Source: Inia geoffrensis (lineage: Eukaryota > Chordata > Mammalia > Artiodactyla > Iniidae). Taken from it: a stretch of 64,000 nt of DNA. The number at the start of each line of letters is the position of its first letter. Positions within the stretch are counted from its first letter, which is position 1. A program made the translations under genes and the position numbers. Location: the NCBI GenBank assembly GCA_036417435.1, contig CM070914.1, forward strand, positions 2,418,001-2,482,000, written 5' to 3'. Of this stretch, positions 35,936-48,382 are shown in pieces. The notes beneath the pieces are model-generated. The model searched no databases. It was not told the origin of the DNA and saw nothing but the letters and a program-made list of their open reading frames with translations.

Positions 35936-37320
35936 GTGCATCATGCGAACTGCCTCAACCAAGCAACGCACTTGGTATATGTGGGGCCGTCTAACTCTTC
36001 AAAAGTCTGCAGTGCCACGGGAAGAGCAGGCCTGAAATTGCAGTCATAACGCACGCTGACTCTCTCCTGGCGCCAGGGTGAGTTCAGGCAGGAGGTCGTA
36101 CATGGAATGCGAAGCCCATGGTTTCTCTGAGTGCAGCTCAGACTAGGGTAATGGGTAAAATTTCGACGGCCTGAGGGACGTGCCAGAACGGTGTTCCTGA
36201 ACCTCTGTGAGTACTGGGGTACTTAAGCTGCTCCAAAACAAAGTGCAGTGCGTTTCCCTACACTCAGCATACACAGAGTGGCTCCAAAGGGCTACGGGAC
36301 TGGATGTTGCTCAACAGACACAGGTGGGCCTGGGAGTACTTAGTGTACTGTACCTGGCAGTAACAGGATGCCCACATTAGCCTCCTAGGTGTCTGTAAAA
36401 TCATACTGCCGTTTAAGATATGGAGAGCAGAGGTCACATGCTCATGGAAAGTGCTGGACACCTCCGTTCCTACAAGCAAATCAAAGCCTAACCTCCAGGC
36501 ATGTGTTCATGCTGGGTGCGCATTAAGTGACGCAGCATGGTAAGATGCTGACTTTCTCCTGGAGCACAGTGACTTCACGTACGAGGTCTTCTAAGTATTC
36601 AAGGCAGAGTGTTTTCTCATGGCAGCTCACCCTCAGGGCCATGACAAAGACTTCCTGGGGACTTCGGACTCACCACAAATGTGGTCCTGACGGTGCTCCA
36701 GGACTCTGGAAATGTAGCAATCCTCCCGGGACATGCGGTGTGCAGCCCGTCACTCGGCACGTACAGAGGCCCTCCGATGTACAGACCAGTGGGCCTCCAT
36801 GTGGTTCAGCCTTCCCACAGGGCTCTGGAGGTACTCAGTGAACTTGGAAGAAAAATGATGCACAACCGAGGGCCCAGGAGTCCTCCAAAGGGTACTTCCT
36901 TTAAAATAAATCCCAACAGCGATGAAGAACTCATGGAGACAGTTGCATGCCTCCCTTTTTACACGGCTACTCAGGGTCTAACGTGGAGACGTGTTCTCTC
37001 ATTGTTTCACTTTAGTTCTAGAGACTGTCATGCTCACCACCACCGAGGCCATGGAAGCACCTTGTTTGGACAGAGCCAATTCATATTTTTCCCCGAAGCA
37101 TTCTTACAGAGCTGAGAGGCCTGTCAACAGCAGAGAATGTCAGGTAGTTTCTAGGCAGCATGAATGGAGCCTTCAAATTGAGAAAACAAGTATAGTTCCA
37201 GCAGGCCCCGATTTCCACTGGCACACTCATCCTACGTCCCTCGGGTTTCTAACAAGTCCAAAGGGAGACAAGGTTACCCAGTGTTTCCTTCCCTGAATCA
37301 ACTTGTCGAAGTAGGGTTTT
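35936..37320 (+). repeat. Monomer 27, subfamily B (1,385 bp)
   Basis: B type with GGCCCTCCGATG in place of the GGCCCTCTAATG of domain I B copies, and TTACACGGC in place of TTACACGAC. Private ACAGAGCTGAG and CCACTGGCAC in the tail. Confidence 0.96.
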
Positions 37321-38700
37321 GTGCATCATGCACACTGCCTCAACCAAGCAACGCATTTGGTATGTGTGGGGCCGTCTAACTCTTCAAAAGTCTGCAGTGC
37401 CACGGGAAGAGCAGGCCTGAAATTGCAATCAGAACGCACGCTGACTCTCTCCTGGCGCCAGGGTGAGTTCAGGCAGGAGGTCGTACATGGAATGCGAAGC
37501 CCAAGGTTTCTCTGAGTGCAGCTCAGACTAGGGTAATGGGTACAATTTCGACGGCCTGAGGGACGTTCCAGAACCGTGTTCCTGAACCTCTGTGACTGCT
37601 AGGGTACTTAAGCTGCTGCAAAACAGTGTGCAGTGCGTTTCCCTACACTCAGCATACACAGACTGGCTCCAAAGGGCTACGGGACTGGATGTTGCTCAAC
37701 AGACACAGGTGGGCCTGGGAGTACTAACTGTACCTGGCAGTAACTGGATGCCCACATGAACCTTCTGGGTGTCTGTAAAATCATACTGCTATTTAAGATA
37801 TGCAGAGCAGAGGTCACATGCTCATGGAACGTGCTGGACACCTCCGTTCCTACAAGCAAATCAAAGCCTAACCTTCAGGCATGTGTTTATGCTGGGTGCG
37901 CATTAAGTGACGAAGCATGGTAAAACGCTGACTTTCTCCTGGAGCACACTGACTTCACGTACGAGGTCTTCTACGTATTCAAGGCAGAGTGTTTTCTCAT
38001 GGCAGCTCACCCTCAGGGCCATGACAAAGACTTCCTGGGGACATCGGACTCACCAGAAATGTGGCCCTGACGGTGCTCCAGGACTCGGGAAATGTAGCTC
38101 TCCTCTCGGGACATGCGGTGTGCAGCCCGTCACTCGGCACGTACACAGGTCCTCCGATGTACAGACCAGTGGGCCTCCATGTGGCTCAGCCTTCCCACAG
38201 GGCTCTGGAGGTACTCAGTGAACTTGGAGGAAAAATGATGCACAACCGATGGCCCAGGAATCCTCCAAAGGGTACTTCCTTTAAAATAAATCCCAACAGC
38301 GATGAAGAACTCATGGAGACAGTTCCATGCCTCCCTTTTTACACGGCTACTCAGGGTCTAACGTGGAGACGTGTTCTCTCATTGTTTCACTTTAGTTCTA
38401 GAGACTGTCATGCTCACCACCACCGAGGCCTTGGAAGCAACTTCTTTGGACAGAGCCAATTCATATTTTTCCCCGAAGCATTCTTACAGGGTTGAGAGGC
38501 CTGTCAACAGCAGAGAATGTCAGGTAGTTTCTAGGCAGCGTGAATGGAGCCTTCAAATTGGGAAAACAAGTCTAGTTCCAGCAGGCCCCGATTTCCACGT
38601 GCACACTCATCATATGTCCCTCGGGTTTCTAACAAGTCCAAAGGGAGACAAGGTTACCCAGTGTTTCCTTCCCTGAATCAACTTGTCGAAGTAGGGTTTT
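37321..38700 (+). repeat. Monomer 28, A1-to-A2 hybrid (1,380 bp)
   Basis: A1 head (CCCAAGG, GACGTTCCAG, GCTGCTGCAAAACAG). A2 body and tail from GGAACGTGCTGG (about 37,827), with GTGGCCCTGACGG and GGCCTTGGAAGCAAC. Private CAGAACCGTG and CTTCTGGGTG. Last A/B monomer before domain III. Confidence 0.93.
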
Positions 38701-40082
38701 GTGCATCATGCGAACTGCCTCAACCAAGCAACGCACTTGGTATGTGTGGGGCCGTCTGACTCTTCAAAAGTCTGCAGTGCCACGGGAAGAGCAGGCCTGA
38801 GATTGCAGTCAGAACGCACGCTGACTCTCTCCTGGCGCCAGGGTGAGTTCAGGCAGGAGGCCGCACATTGAATGCGAAGCAAAGGGTTTCTCTGAGTGCA
38901 GCTCAGACTAGGGTAATGGGTAAAAAAATTTCGACGGCCTGAGGGACGTGCCAGCACGGTGTTCCTGAACCTCTGTGAGTGCTGGGGTACTTAAGCTGCT
39001 CCAAAACAGAGTGCAGTGCGTTTCCCTACACTCAGCATACACAGAGTGGCTCCAAAGGGCTACGGGACAGGATGTTGCTCAACAGACACAGGTGGGCCTG
39101 GGAGTACCTAGTGTACCTGGCAGTAACAGGATGCCCACATGAGCCTCCTAGGTGTCTGTAAAATCATACTGCCATTTAAGATATGCAGAGCAGAGGTCAC
39201 ATGCTCATGGAAAGTGCTGGACACCTCCGTTCCTACAAGCAAATCAAAGCCTAACCTCCAGGCATGTGTTTATGCTGGGTGCGCATTGTGACGCAGCATG
39301 GTAAGATGCTGACTTTCTCCTGGAGCACACTGACTTCACGTACGAGGTCTTCTAAGTATTCAAGACAGAGTGTTTTCTCATGGCAGCTCACCCTCAGGGC
39401 CATGACAAAGAGTTCCTGGGGACATCGGATTCACCAGAAATGTGGTCCTGACGGTGCTCCAGGACTCTGGAAATGTAGCTCTCCTCCCGGGACATGCGGT
39501 GTGCAGCCCGTCACTCGGCACGTACAGAGGCCCTCCGATGTATAAACCAGTGGGCCTACATGTGGCTCAGTTTTCCGACAGGGCTCTGGAGGTACTCAGT
39601 GAACTTGGAGGAAAAATGATGCACAACCGAGGGCCCTAGGAGTCCTCCAAAGGGTTCTTCCTTTAAAATAAATCCCAACAGCGATGAAGAACTCATGGAG
39701 ACAGTTGCATGCCTCCCTTTTTACACGGCTACTCAGGGTCTAACGTGGAGACGTGTTCTCTCATTGTTTCACTTTAGTTCTAGAGACTGTCATGCTAACC
39801 ACCACCGAGGCCATGGAAGCACCTTGTTTGGACAGAGCCAATTCATATTTTTCCCCGAAGCATTTTTACAGGGTTGAGAGGCCTGTCAACAGCAGAGAAT
39901 GTCAGGTAGTTTCTAGGCAGCATGAATGGAGCCTTTAAATTGAGAAAACAAGTCTAGTTCCAGCAGGCCCCGATTTCCACGCGCACACTCATCATACATC
40001 CCTCGGGTTTCTAACAAGTCCAAAGGGAGACAAGGTTACCCAGTGTTTCCTTCCCTGAATCAACTTGTCGAAGTAGGGTTTT
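38701..40082 (+). repeat. Monomer 29, subfamily E (1,382 bp)
   Basis: E markers: GGCCGCACATTGAATG, AAGCAAAGGG, GGTAAAAAAATTTCG, GGGACAGGATG, GTACCTAGTGTACC, GCGCATTGTGACG (two bases shorter), CAGTTTTCCGAC and GCCTTTAAATTG. Confidence 0.97.
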
Positions 40083-41466
40083 GTGCATCATGCGAACTGC
40101 CTCAACCAAGCAACACACTTGGTATATGTGGGGCCGTCTAACTCTTCCAAAGTCTGCAGTGCCACGGGAAGAGCAGGCCTGAAATTGCAGTCAGAACGCA
40201 CGCTGACTCTCTCCTGGCGCCAGGGTGAGTTCAGGCAGGAGGTCGTACATGGAATGCGAAGCCCATGGTTTCTCTGAGTGCAGCTCAGACTAGGGTAATG
40301 GGTAAAATTTCGACGGCCTGAGGGACGTGCCAGAACGGTGTTCCTGAACCTCTGTGAGTGCTGGGGTACTTAAGCTGCTCCAAAACAGAGTGCAGTGCGT
40401 TTCCCTACACTCAGCATACACAGAGTGGCTCCAAAGGGCTACGGGAAAGGATGTTGCTCAACAGACACAGGTGGGCCTGGGAGTACTTAGTGTACTGTAC
40501 CTGGCAGTAACAGGATGCCCACATTAGCCTCCTAGGTGTCTGTAAAATCATACTGCCGTTTAAGATATGGAGAGCAGAGGTCACATGCTCATGGAAAGTG
40601 CTGGACACCTCCGTTCCTACAAGCAAATCAAAGCCTAACCTCCAGGCATGTGTTCATGCTGGGTGCGCATTAAGTGACGCAGCATGGTAAGATGCTGACT
40701 TTCTCCTGGAGCACAGTGACTTCACGTACGAGGTCTTCTACGTATTCAAGGCAGAGTGTTTTCTCATGGCAGCTCACCCTCAGGGCCATGACAAAGACTT
40801 CCTGGGGACTTCGGACTCACCACAAATGTGGTCCTGACGGTGCTCCAGGACTCTGGAAATGTAGCTCTCCTCCCGGGACATGCGGTGTGCATCCCGTCAC
40901 TCTGCACGTACAGAGGCCCTCCGATGTACAGACCAGTGGGCCTCCATGTGGCTCAGCCTTCCCACAGGGCTCTGGAGGTACTCAGTGAACTTGGAGGAAA
41001 AATGATGCACAACCTATGGCCCAGGAATCCTCCAAAGGGTACTTCCTTAAAATTAATCCCAACAGCGATGAAGAACTCATGGAGACAGTTGCATGCCTCC
41101 CTTTTTACACGGCTACTCAGGGTCTAAAGTGGAGACGTGTTCTCTCATTGTTTCACTTTAGTTCTAGAGACTGTCATGCTCACCACCACCGAGGCCTTGG
41201 AAGCAACTTCTTTGGACAGAGCCAATTCATATTTTTCCCCGAAGCATTCTTACAGGGTTGAGAGGCCTGTCAACAGCAGAGAATGTCAGGTAGTTTCTAG
41301 GCAGCGTGAATGGAGCCTTCAAATTGGGAAAACAAGTCTAGTTCCAGCAGGCCCCGATTTCCACGTGCACACTCATCATATGTCCCTCGGGTTTCTAACA
41401 AGTCCAAAGGGAGACAAGGTTACCCAGTGTTTCCTTCCCTGAATCAACTTGTCGAAGTAGGGTTTT
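40083..41466 (+). repeat. Monomer 30, subfamily F (1,384 bp)
   Basis: F markers: CAACACACTTGG, CTTCCAAAGTC, GGGAAAGGATG, GCATCCCGTCACTCTGC and GTCTAAAGTGG. CTTCCTTAAAATTAATCC (about 41,043) removes the AATAAA hexamer found in almost all other copies. Confidence 0.97.
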
Positions 41467-42854
41467 GTGCATCATGCGAACTGCCTCAACCAAGCAACGC
41501 ACTTGGTATGTGTGGGGCCGTCTGACTCTTCAAAAGTCTGCAGTGCCACGGGAAGAGCAGGCCTGAGATTGCAGTCAGAACGCACGCTGACTCTCTCCTG
41601 GCGCCAGGGTGAGTTCAGGCAGGAGGCCGCACATTGAATGCGAAGCAAAGGGTTTCTCTGAGTGCAGCTCAGACTAGGGTAATGGGTAAAAAAATTTCGA
41701 CGGCCTGAGGGACGTGCCAGCACGGTGTTCCTGAACCTCTGTGAGTGCTGGGGTACTTAAGCTGCTCCAAAACAGAGTGCAGTGCGTTTCCCTACACTCA
41801 GCATACACAGAGTGGCTCCAAAGGGCTACGGGACTGGATGTTGCTCAACAGACACAGGTGGGCCTGGGAATACTTAGTGTACTGTACCTGGCAGTAACAG
41901 GATGCCCACATGAGCCTCCTAGGTGTCTGTAAAATCATACTGCCATTTAAGATATGCAGAGCAGAGGTCACATGCTCATGGAAAGTGCTGGACACCTCCG
42001 TTCCTACAAGCAAATCAAAGCCTAACCTCCAGGCATGTGTTCATGCTGGGTGCGCATTAAGTGACGCAGCATGGTAAGATGCTGACTTTCTCCTGGAGCA
42101 CAGTGACTTCACGTACGAGGTCTTCTAAGTATTCAAGGCAGAGTGTTTTCTCATGGCAGCTCACCCTCAGGGCCATGACAAAGACTTCCTGGGGACTTCG
42201 GACTCACCAGAAATGTGGTCCTGACGGTGCTCCAGGACTCTGGAAATGTAGCTCTCCTCCCGGGACATGCGGTGTGCAGCCCGTCACTCGGCACGTACAC
42301 AGGCCCTCCGATGTACAGACCAGTGGGCCTCCATGTGGTTCAGCCTTCCCACAGGGCTCTGGAGGTACTCAGTGAACTTGGAAGAAAAATGATGCACAAC
42401 CGAGGGCCCAGGAGTCCTCCAAAGGGTTCTTCCTTTAAAATAAATCCCAACAGCGATGAAGAACTCATGGAGACAGTTGCATGCCTCCCTTTTTACACGG
42501 CTACTCAGGGTCTAACGTGGAGACGTGTTCTCTCATTGTTTCACTTTAGTTCTAGAGACTGTCATGCTCACCACCACCGAGGCCTTGGAAGCAACTTCTT
42601 TGGACAGAGCCAATTCATATTTTTCCCCGAAGCATTCTTACAGGGTTGAGAGGCCTGTCAACAGCAGAGAATGTCAGGTAGTTTCTAGGCAGCGTGAATG
42701 GAGCCTTCAAATTGGGAAAACAAGTCTAGTTCCAGCAGGCCCCAATTTCCACGCGCACACTCATCCTACGTCCCTCGGGTTTCTAACAAGTCCAAAGGGA
42801 GACAAGGTTACCCAGTGTTTCCTTCCCTGAATCAACTTGTCGAAGTAGGGTTTT
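41467..42854 (+). repeat. Monomer 31, subfamily G (1,388 bp)
   Basis: Longest monomer class, because it combines the A7 run (+3) with the TGTAC duplication (+5). Markers: GGGAATACTTAG, GAAGAAAAATG, GGGTTCTTCC, GGCCTTGGAAGCAAC and CCCCAATTTCC. Confidence 0.97.
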
Positions 42855-44233
42855 GTGCATCATGCGAACTGCCTCAACCAAGCAACACACTTGGTATATG
42901 TGGGGCCGTCTAACTCTTCAAAAGTCTGCAGTGCCACGGGAAGAGCAGGCCTGAAATTGCAGTCAGAACGCACGCTGACTCTCTCCTGGCGCCAGGGTGA
43001 GTTCAGACAGGAGGTCGTACATGGAATGCGAAGCCCAGGGTTTCTCTGAGTGCAGCTCAGACTAGGGTAATGGGTAAAATTTCGACGGCCTGAGGGACGT
43101 GCCAGAACGGTGTTCCTGAACCTCTGTGAGTGCTGGGGTACTTAAGCTGCTCCAAAACAGAGTGCAGTGCGTTTCCCTACACTCAGCATACACAGAGTGG
43201 CTCCAAAGGGCTACGGGACAGGATGTTGCTCAACAGACACAGGTGGGCCTGGGAGTACCTAGTGTACCTGGCAGTAACAGGATGCCCACATGAGCCTCCT
43301 AGGTGTCTGTAAAATCATACTGCCATTTAAGATATGCAGAGCAGAGGTCACATGCTCATGGAAAGTGCTGGACACCTCCGTTCCTACAAGCAAATCAAAG
43401 CCTAACCTCCAGGCATGTGTTTATGCTGGGTGCGCATTGTGACGCAGCATGGTAAGATGCTGACTTTCTCCTGGAGCACACTGACTTCACGTACGAGGTC
43501 TTCTAAGTATTCAAGACAGAGTGTTTTCTCATGGCAGCTCACCCTCAGGGCCATGACAAAGAGTTCCTGGGGACATCGGATTCACCAGAAATGTGGTCCT
43601 GACGGTGCTCCAGGACTCTGGAAATGTAGCTCTCCTCCCGGGACATGCGGTGTGCAGCCCGTCACTCGGCACGTACAGAGGCCCTCCGATGTATAAACTA
43701 GTGGGCCTCCATGTGGCTCAGCCTTCCGACAGGGCTCTGGAGGTACTCAGTGAACTTGGAGGAAAAATGATGCACAACCGAGGGCCCTAGGAGTCCTCCA
43801 AAGGGTTCTTCCTTTAAAATAAATCCCAACAGCGATGAAGAACTCATGGAGACAGTTGCATGCCTCCCTTTTTACACGGCTACTCAGGGTCTAACGTGGA
43901 GACGTGTTCTCTCATTGTTTCACTTTAGTTCTAGAGACTGTCATGCTCACCACCACCGAGGCCATGGAAGCCCCTTGTTTGGACAGAGCCAATTCATATT
44001 TTTCCCCGAAGCATTTTTACAGGGTTGAGAGGCCTGTCAACAGCAGAGAATGTCAGGTAGTTTCTAGGCAGCGTGAATGGAGCCTTCAAATTGGGAAAAC
44101 AAGTCTAGTTCCAGCAGGCCCCGATTTCCACGTGCACACTCATCATATGTCCCTCGGGTTTCTAACAAGTCCAAAGGGAGACAAGGTTACCCAGTGTTTC
44201 CTTCCCTGAATCAACTTGTCGAAGTAGGGTTTT
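42855..44233 (+). repeat. Monomer 32, subfamily H (1,379 bp)
   Basis: H markers: CAACACACTTGGTATATG, GTTCAGACAGG, GGGACAGGATG, GCGCATTGTGACG, TATAAACTAGTGG and GAAGCCCCTTG. A2-like tail (GCGTGAATGG, CACGTGCAC, CATATGTCC). Confidence 0.97.
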
Positions 44234-45615
44234 GTGCATCATGCGAACTGCCTCAACCAAGCAACGCACTTGGTATGTGTGGGGCCGTCTGACTCTTCAA
44301 AAGTCTGCAGTGCCACGGGAAGAGCAGGCCTGAGATTGCAGTCAGAACGCACGCTGACTCTCTCCTGGCGCCAGGGTGAGTTCAGGCAGGAGGCCGCACA
44401 TTGAATGCGAAGCAAAGGGTTTCTCTGAGTGCAGCTCAGACTAGGGTAATGGGTAAAAAAATTTCGACGGCCTGAGGGACGTGCCAGCACGGTGTTCCTG
44501 AACCTCTGTGAGTGCTGGGGTACTTAAGCTGCTCCAAAACAGAGTGCAGTGCGTTTCCCTACACTCAGCATACACAGAGTGGCTCCAAAGGGCTACGGGA
44601 CAGGATGTTGCTCAACAGACACAGGTGGGCCTGGGAGTACCTAGTGTACCTGGCAGTAACAGGATGCCCACATGAGCCTCCTAGGTGTCTGTAAAATCAT
44701 ACTGCCATTTAAGATATGCAGAGCAGAGGTCACATGCTCATGGAAAGTGCTGGACACCTCCGTTCCTACAAGCAAATCAAAGCCTAACCTCCAGGCATGT
44801 GTTTATGCTGGGTGCGCATTGTGACGCAGCATGGTAAGATGCTGACTTTCTCCTGGAGCACACTGACTTCACGTACGAGGTCTTCTAAGTATTCAAGACA
44901 GAGTGTTTTCTCATGGCAGCTCACCCTCAGGGCCATGACAAAGAGTTCCTGGGGACATCGGATTCACCAGAAATGTGGTCCTGACGGTGCTCCAGGACTC
45001 TGGAAATGTAGCTCTCCTCCCGGGACATGCGGTGTGCAGCCCGTCACTCGGCACGTACAGAGGCCCTCCGATGTATAAACCAGTGGGCCTACATGTGGCT
45101 CAGTTTTCCGACAGGGCTCTGGAGGTACTCAGTGAACTTGGAGGAAAAATGATGCACAACCGAGGGCCCTAGGAGTCCTCCAAAGGGTTCTTCCTTTAAA
45201 ATAAATCCCAACAGCGATGAAGAACTCATGGAGACAGTTGCATGCCTCCCTTTTTACACGGCTACTCAGGGTCTAACGTGGAGACGTGTTCTCTCATTGT
45301 TTCACTTTAGTTCTAGAGACTGTCATGCTAACCACCACCGAGGCCATGGAAGCACCTTGTTTGGACAGAGCCAATTCATATTTTTCCCCGAAGCATTTTT
45401 ACAGGGTTGAGAGGCCTGTCAACAGCAGAGAATGTCAGGTAGTTTCTAGGCAGCATGAATGGAGCCTTTAAATTGAGAAAACAAGTCTAGTTCCAGCAGG
45501 CCCCGATTTCCACGCGCACACTCATCATACATCCCTCGGGTTTCTAACAAGTCCAAAGGGAGACAAGGTTACCCAGTGTTTCCTTCCCTGAATCAACTTG
45601 TCGAAGTAGGGTTTT
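44234..45615 (+). repeat. Monomer 33, subfamily E (1,382 bp)
   Basis: Second E copy, 5,533 bp from monomer 29. No difference from it caught my eye, including the private GCCTTTAAATTG and CATACATCCC tail. Confidence 0.97.
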
Positions 45616-47003
45616 GTGCATCATGCGAACTGCCTCAACCAAGCAACACACTTGGTATATGTGGGGCCGTCTAACTCTTCCAAAGTCTGCAGTGCCACGG
45701 GAAGAGCAGGCCTGAGATTGCAGTCAGAACGCACGCTGACTCTCTCCTGGCGCCAGGGTGAGTTCAGGCAGGAGGCCGCACATTGAATGCGAAGCAAAGG
45801 GTTTCTCTGAGTGCAGCTCAGACTAGGGTAATGGGTAAAAAAATTTCGACGGCCTGAGGGACGTGCCAGCACGGTGTTCCTGAACCTCTGTGAGTGCTGG
45901 GGTACTTAAGCTGCTCCAAAACAGAGTGCAGTGCGTTTCCCTACACTCAGCATACACAGAGTGGCTCCAAAGGGCTACGGGACTGGATGTTGCTCAACAG
46001 ACACAGGTGGGCCTGGGAATACTTAGTGTACTGTACCTGGCAGTAACAGGATGCCCACATGAGCCTCCTAGGTGTCTGTAAAATCATACTGCCATTTAAG
46101 ATATGCAGAGCAGAGGTCACATGCTCATGGAAAGTGCTGGACACCTCCGTTCCTACAAGCAAATCAAAGCCTAACCTCCAGGCATGTGTTCATGCTGGGT
46201 GCGCATTAAGTGACGCAGCATGGTAAGATGCTGACTTTCTCCTGGAGCACAGTGACTTCACGTACGAGGTCTTCTAAGTATTCAAGGCAGAGTGTTTTCT
46301 CATGGCAGCTCACCCTCAGGGCCATGACAAAGACTTCCTGGGGACTTCGGACTCACCAGAAATGTGGTCCTGACGGTGCTCCAGGACTCTGGAAATGTAG
46401 CTCTCCTCCCGGGACATGCGGTGTGCAGCCCGTCACTCGGCACGTACACAGGCCCTCCGATGTACAGACCAGTGGGCCTCCATGTGGTTCAGCCTTCCCA
46501 CAGGGCTCTGGAGGTACTCAGTGAACTTGGAAGAAAAATGATGCACAACCGAGGGCCCAGGAGTCCTCCAAAGGGTTCTTCCTTTAAAATAAATCCCAAC
46601 AGCAATGAAGAACTCATGGAGACAGTTGCATGCCTCCCTTTTTACACGGCTACTCAGGGTCTAACGTGGAGACGTGTTCTCTCATTGTTTCACTTTAGTT
46701 CTAGAGACTGTCATGCTCACCACCACCGAGGCCTTGGAAGCAACTTCTTTGGACAGAGCCAATTCATATTTTTCCCCGAAGCATTCTTACAGGGTTGAGA
46801 GGCCTGTCAACAGCAGAGAATGTCAGGTAGTTTCTAGGCAGCGTGAATGGAGCCTTCAAATTGGGAAAACAAGTCTAGTTCCAGCAGGCCCCAATTTCCA
46901 CGCGCACACTCATCCTACGTCCCTCGGGTTTCTAACAAGTCCAAAGGGAGACAAGGTTACCCAGTGTTTCCTTCCCTGAATCAACTTGTCGAAGTAGGGT
47001 TTT
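45616..47003 (+). repeat. Monomer 34, F-to-G hybrid (1,388 bp)
   Basis: The head is F (CAACACACTTGGTATATG, CTAACTCTTCCAAAG to about 45,681). From GAGATTGCAG (45,716) onward it is G (GGCCGCACATTG, A7 run, GGGAATACTTAG, CCCCAATTTCC). Private CAACAGCAATGAAG (about 46,598). Confidence 0.96.
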
Positions 47004-48382
47004 GTGCATCATGCGAACTGCCTCAACCAAGCAACACACTTGGTATATGTGGGGCCGTCTAACTCTTCAAAAGTCTGCAGTGCCACGGGAAGAGCAGGCC
47101 TGAAATTGCAGTCAGAACGCACGCTGACTCTCTCCTGGCGCCAGGGTGAGTTCAGACAGGAGGTCGTACATGGAATGCGAAGCCCAGGGTTTCTCTGAGT
47201 GCAGCTCAGACTAGGGTAATGGGTAAAATTTCGACGGCCTGAGGGACGTGCCAGAACGGTGTTCCTGAACCTCTGTGAGTGCTGGGGTACTTAAGCTGCT
47301 CCAAAACAGAGTGCAGTGCGTTTCCCTACACTCAGCATACACAGAGTGGCTCCAAAGGGCTACGGGACAGGATGTTGCTCAACAGACACAGGTGGGCCTG
47401 GGAGTACCTAGTGTACCTGGCAGTAACAGGATGCCCACATGAGCCTCCTAGGTGTCTGTAAAATCATACTGCCATTTAAGATATGCAGAGCAGAGGTCAC
47501 ATGCTCATGGAAAGTGCTGGACACCTCCGTTCCTACAAGCAAATCAAAGCCTAACCTCCAGGCATGTGTTTATGCTGGGTGCGCATTGTGACGCAGCATG
47601 GTAAGATGCTGACTTTCTCCTGGAGCACACTGACTTCACGTACGAGGTCTTCTAAGTATTCAAGACAGAGTGTTTTCTCATGGCAGCTCACCCTCAGGGC
47701 CATGACAAAGAGTTCCTGGGGACATCGGATTCACCAGAAATGTGGTCCTGACGGTGCTCCAGGACTCTGGAAATGTAGCTCTCCTCCCGGGACATGCGGT
47801 GTGCAGCCCGTCACTCGGCACGTACAGAGGCCCTCCGATGTATAAACTAGTGGGCCTCCATGTGGCTCAGCCTTCCGACAGGGCTCTGGAGGTACTCAGT
47901 GAACTTGGAGGAAAAATGATGCACAACCGAGGGCCCTAGGAGTCCTCCAAAGGGTTCTTCCTTTAAAATAAATCCCAACAGCGATGAAGAACTCATGGAG
48001 ACAGTTGCATGCCTCCCTTTTTACACGGCTACTCAGGGTCTAACGTGGAGACGTGTTCTCTCATTGTTTCACTTTAGTTCTAGAGACTGTCATGCTCACC
48101 ACCACCGAGGCCATGGAAGCCCCTTGTTTGGACAGAGCCAATTCATATTTTTCCCCGAAGCATTTTTACAGGGTTGAGAGGCCTGTCAACAGCAGAGAAT
48201 GTCAGGTAGTTTCTAGGCAGCGTGAATGGAGCCTTCAAATTGGGAAAACAAGTCTAGTTCCAGCAGGCCCCGATTTCCACGTGCACACTCATCATATGTC
48301 CCTCGGGTTTCTAACAAGTCCAAAGGGAGACAAGGTTACCCAGTGTTTCCTTCCCTGAATCAACTTGTCGAAGTAGGGTTTT
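47004..48382 (+). repeat. Monomer 35, subfamily H (1,379 bp)
   Basis: Second H copy with GTTCAGACAGG, TATAAACTAGTGG and GAAGCCCCTTG. It follows the F/G hybrid and is followed by E, keeping the unit order. Confidence 0.97.

Larger units (their letters stand above)
33900..38700 (+). repeat. Domain I': second block of A/B monomers (mid-25 to 28)
   Basis: The 3' half of monomer 25 matches A1/A3-type copies, and is followed by A2 (26), B (27) and an A1/A2 hybrid (28). This repeats the A1-A2-B order seen at 2-4,148 and 11,066-15,211. Monomers 26 and 28 share the variant GGAACGTGCTGG, absent elsewhere, so these copies share a recent local duplication. The block ends sharply at 38,701, where E-type sequence starts. 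Confidence 0.75.
38701..44233 (+). repeat. Higher-order repeat unit 1, E-F-G-H, 5,533 bp
   Basis: Four distinct monomers of 1,382, 1,384, 1,388 and 1,379 bp form a composite unit. E: GGTAAAAAAATTTCG, GGGACAGGATG and TATAAACCAGTGG. F: CTTCCAAAGTC, GGGAAAGGATG and a damaged TTAAAATTAATCC. G: the A7 run plus GGGAATACTTAG. H: GTTCAGACAGG, TATAAACTAGTGG and GAAGCCCCTTG. The same order returns at 48,383 with an identical total length. Confidence 0.92.
44234..48382 (+). repeat. Higher-order repeat unit 2, contracted, E-(F/G)-H, 4,149 bp
   Basis: A copy of the E-F-G-H unit that has lost one monomer. E (44,234) and H (47,004) match their counterparts. Between them is one 1,388-bp monomer with an F head and a G body. 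The length equals 5,533 minus 1,384, which is exactly one F monomer, as expected from unequal exchange between F and G in register. Confidence 0.9.

Noticed and set aside
38929..38936. A7 run in E/G monomers considered as a retroposon tail
   Set aside because: It is a 3-bp expansion of an A4 run with no flanking target duplication or element body.
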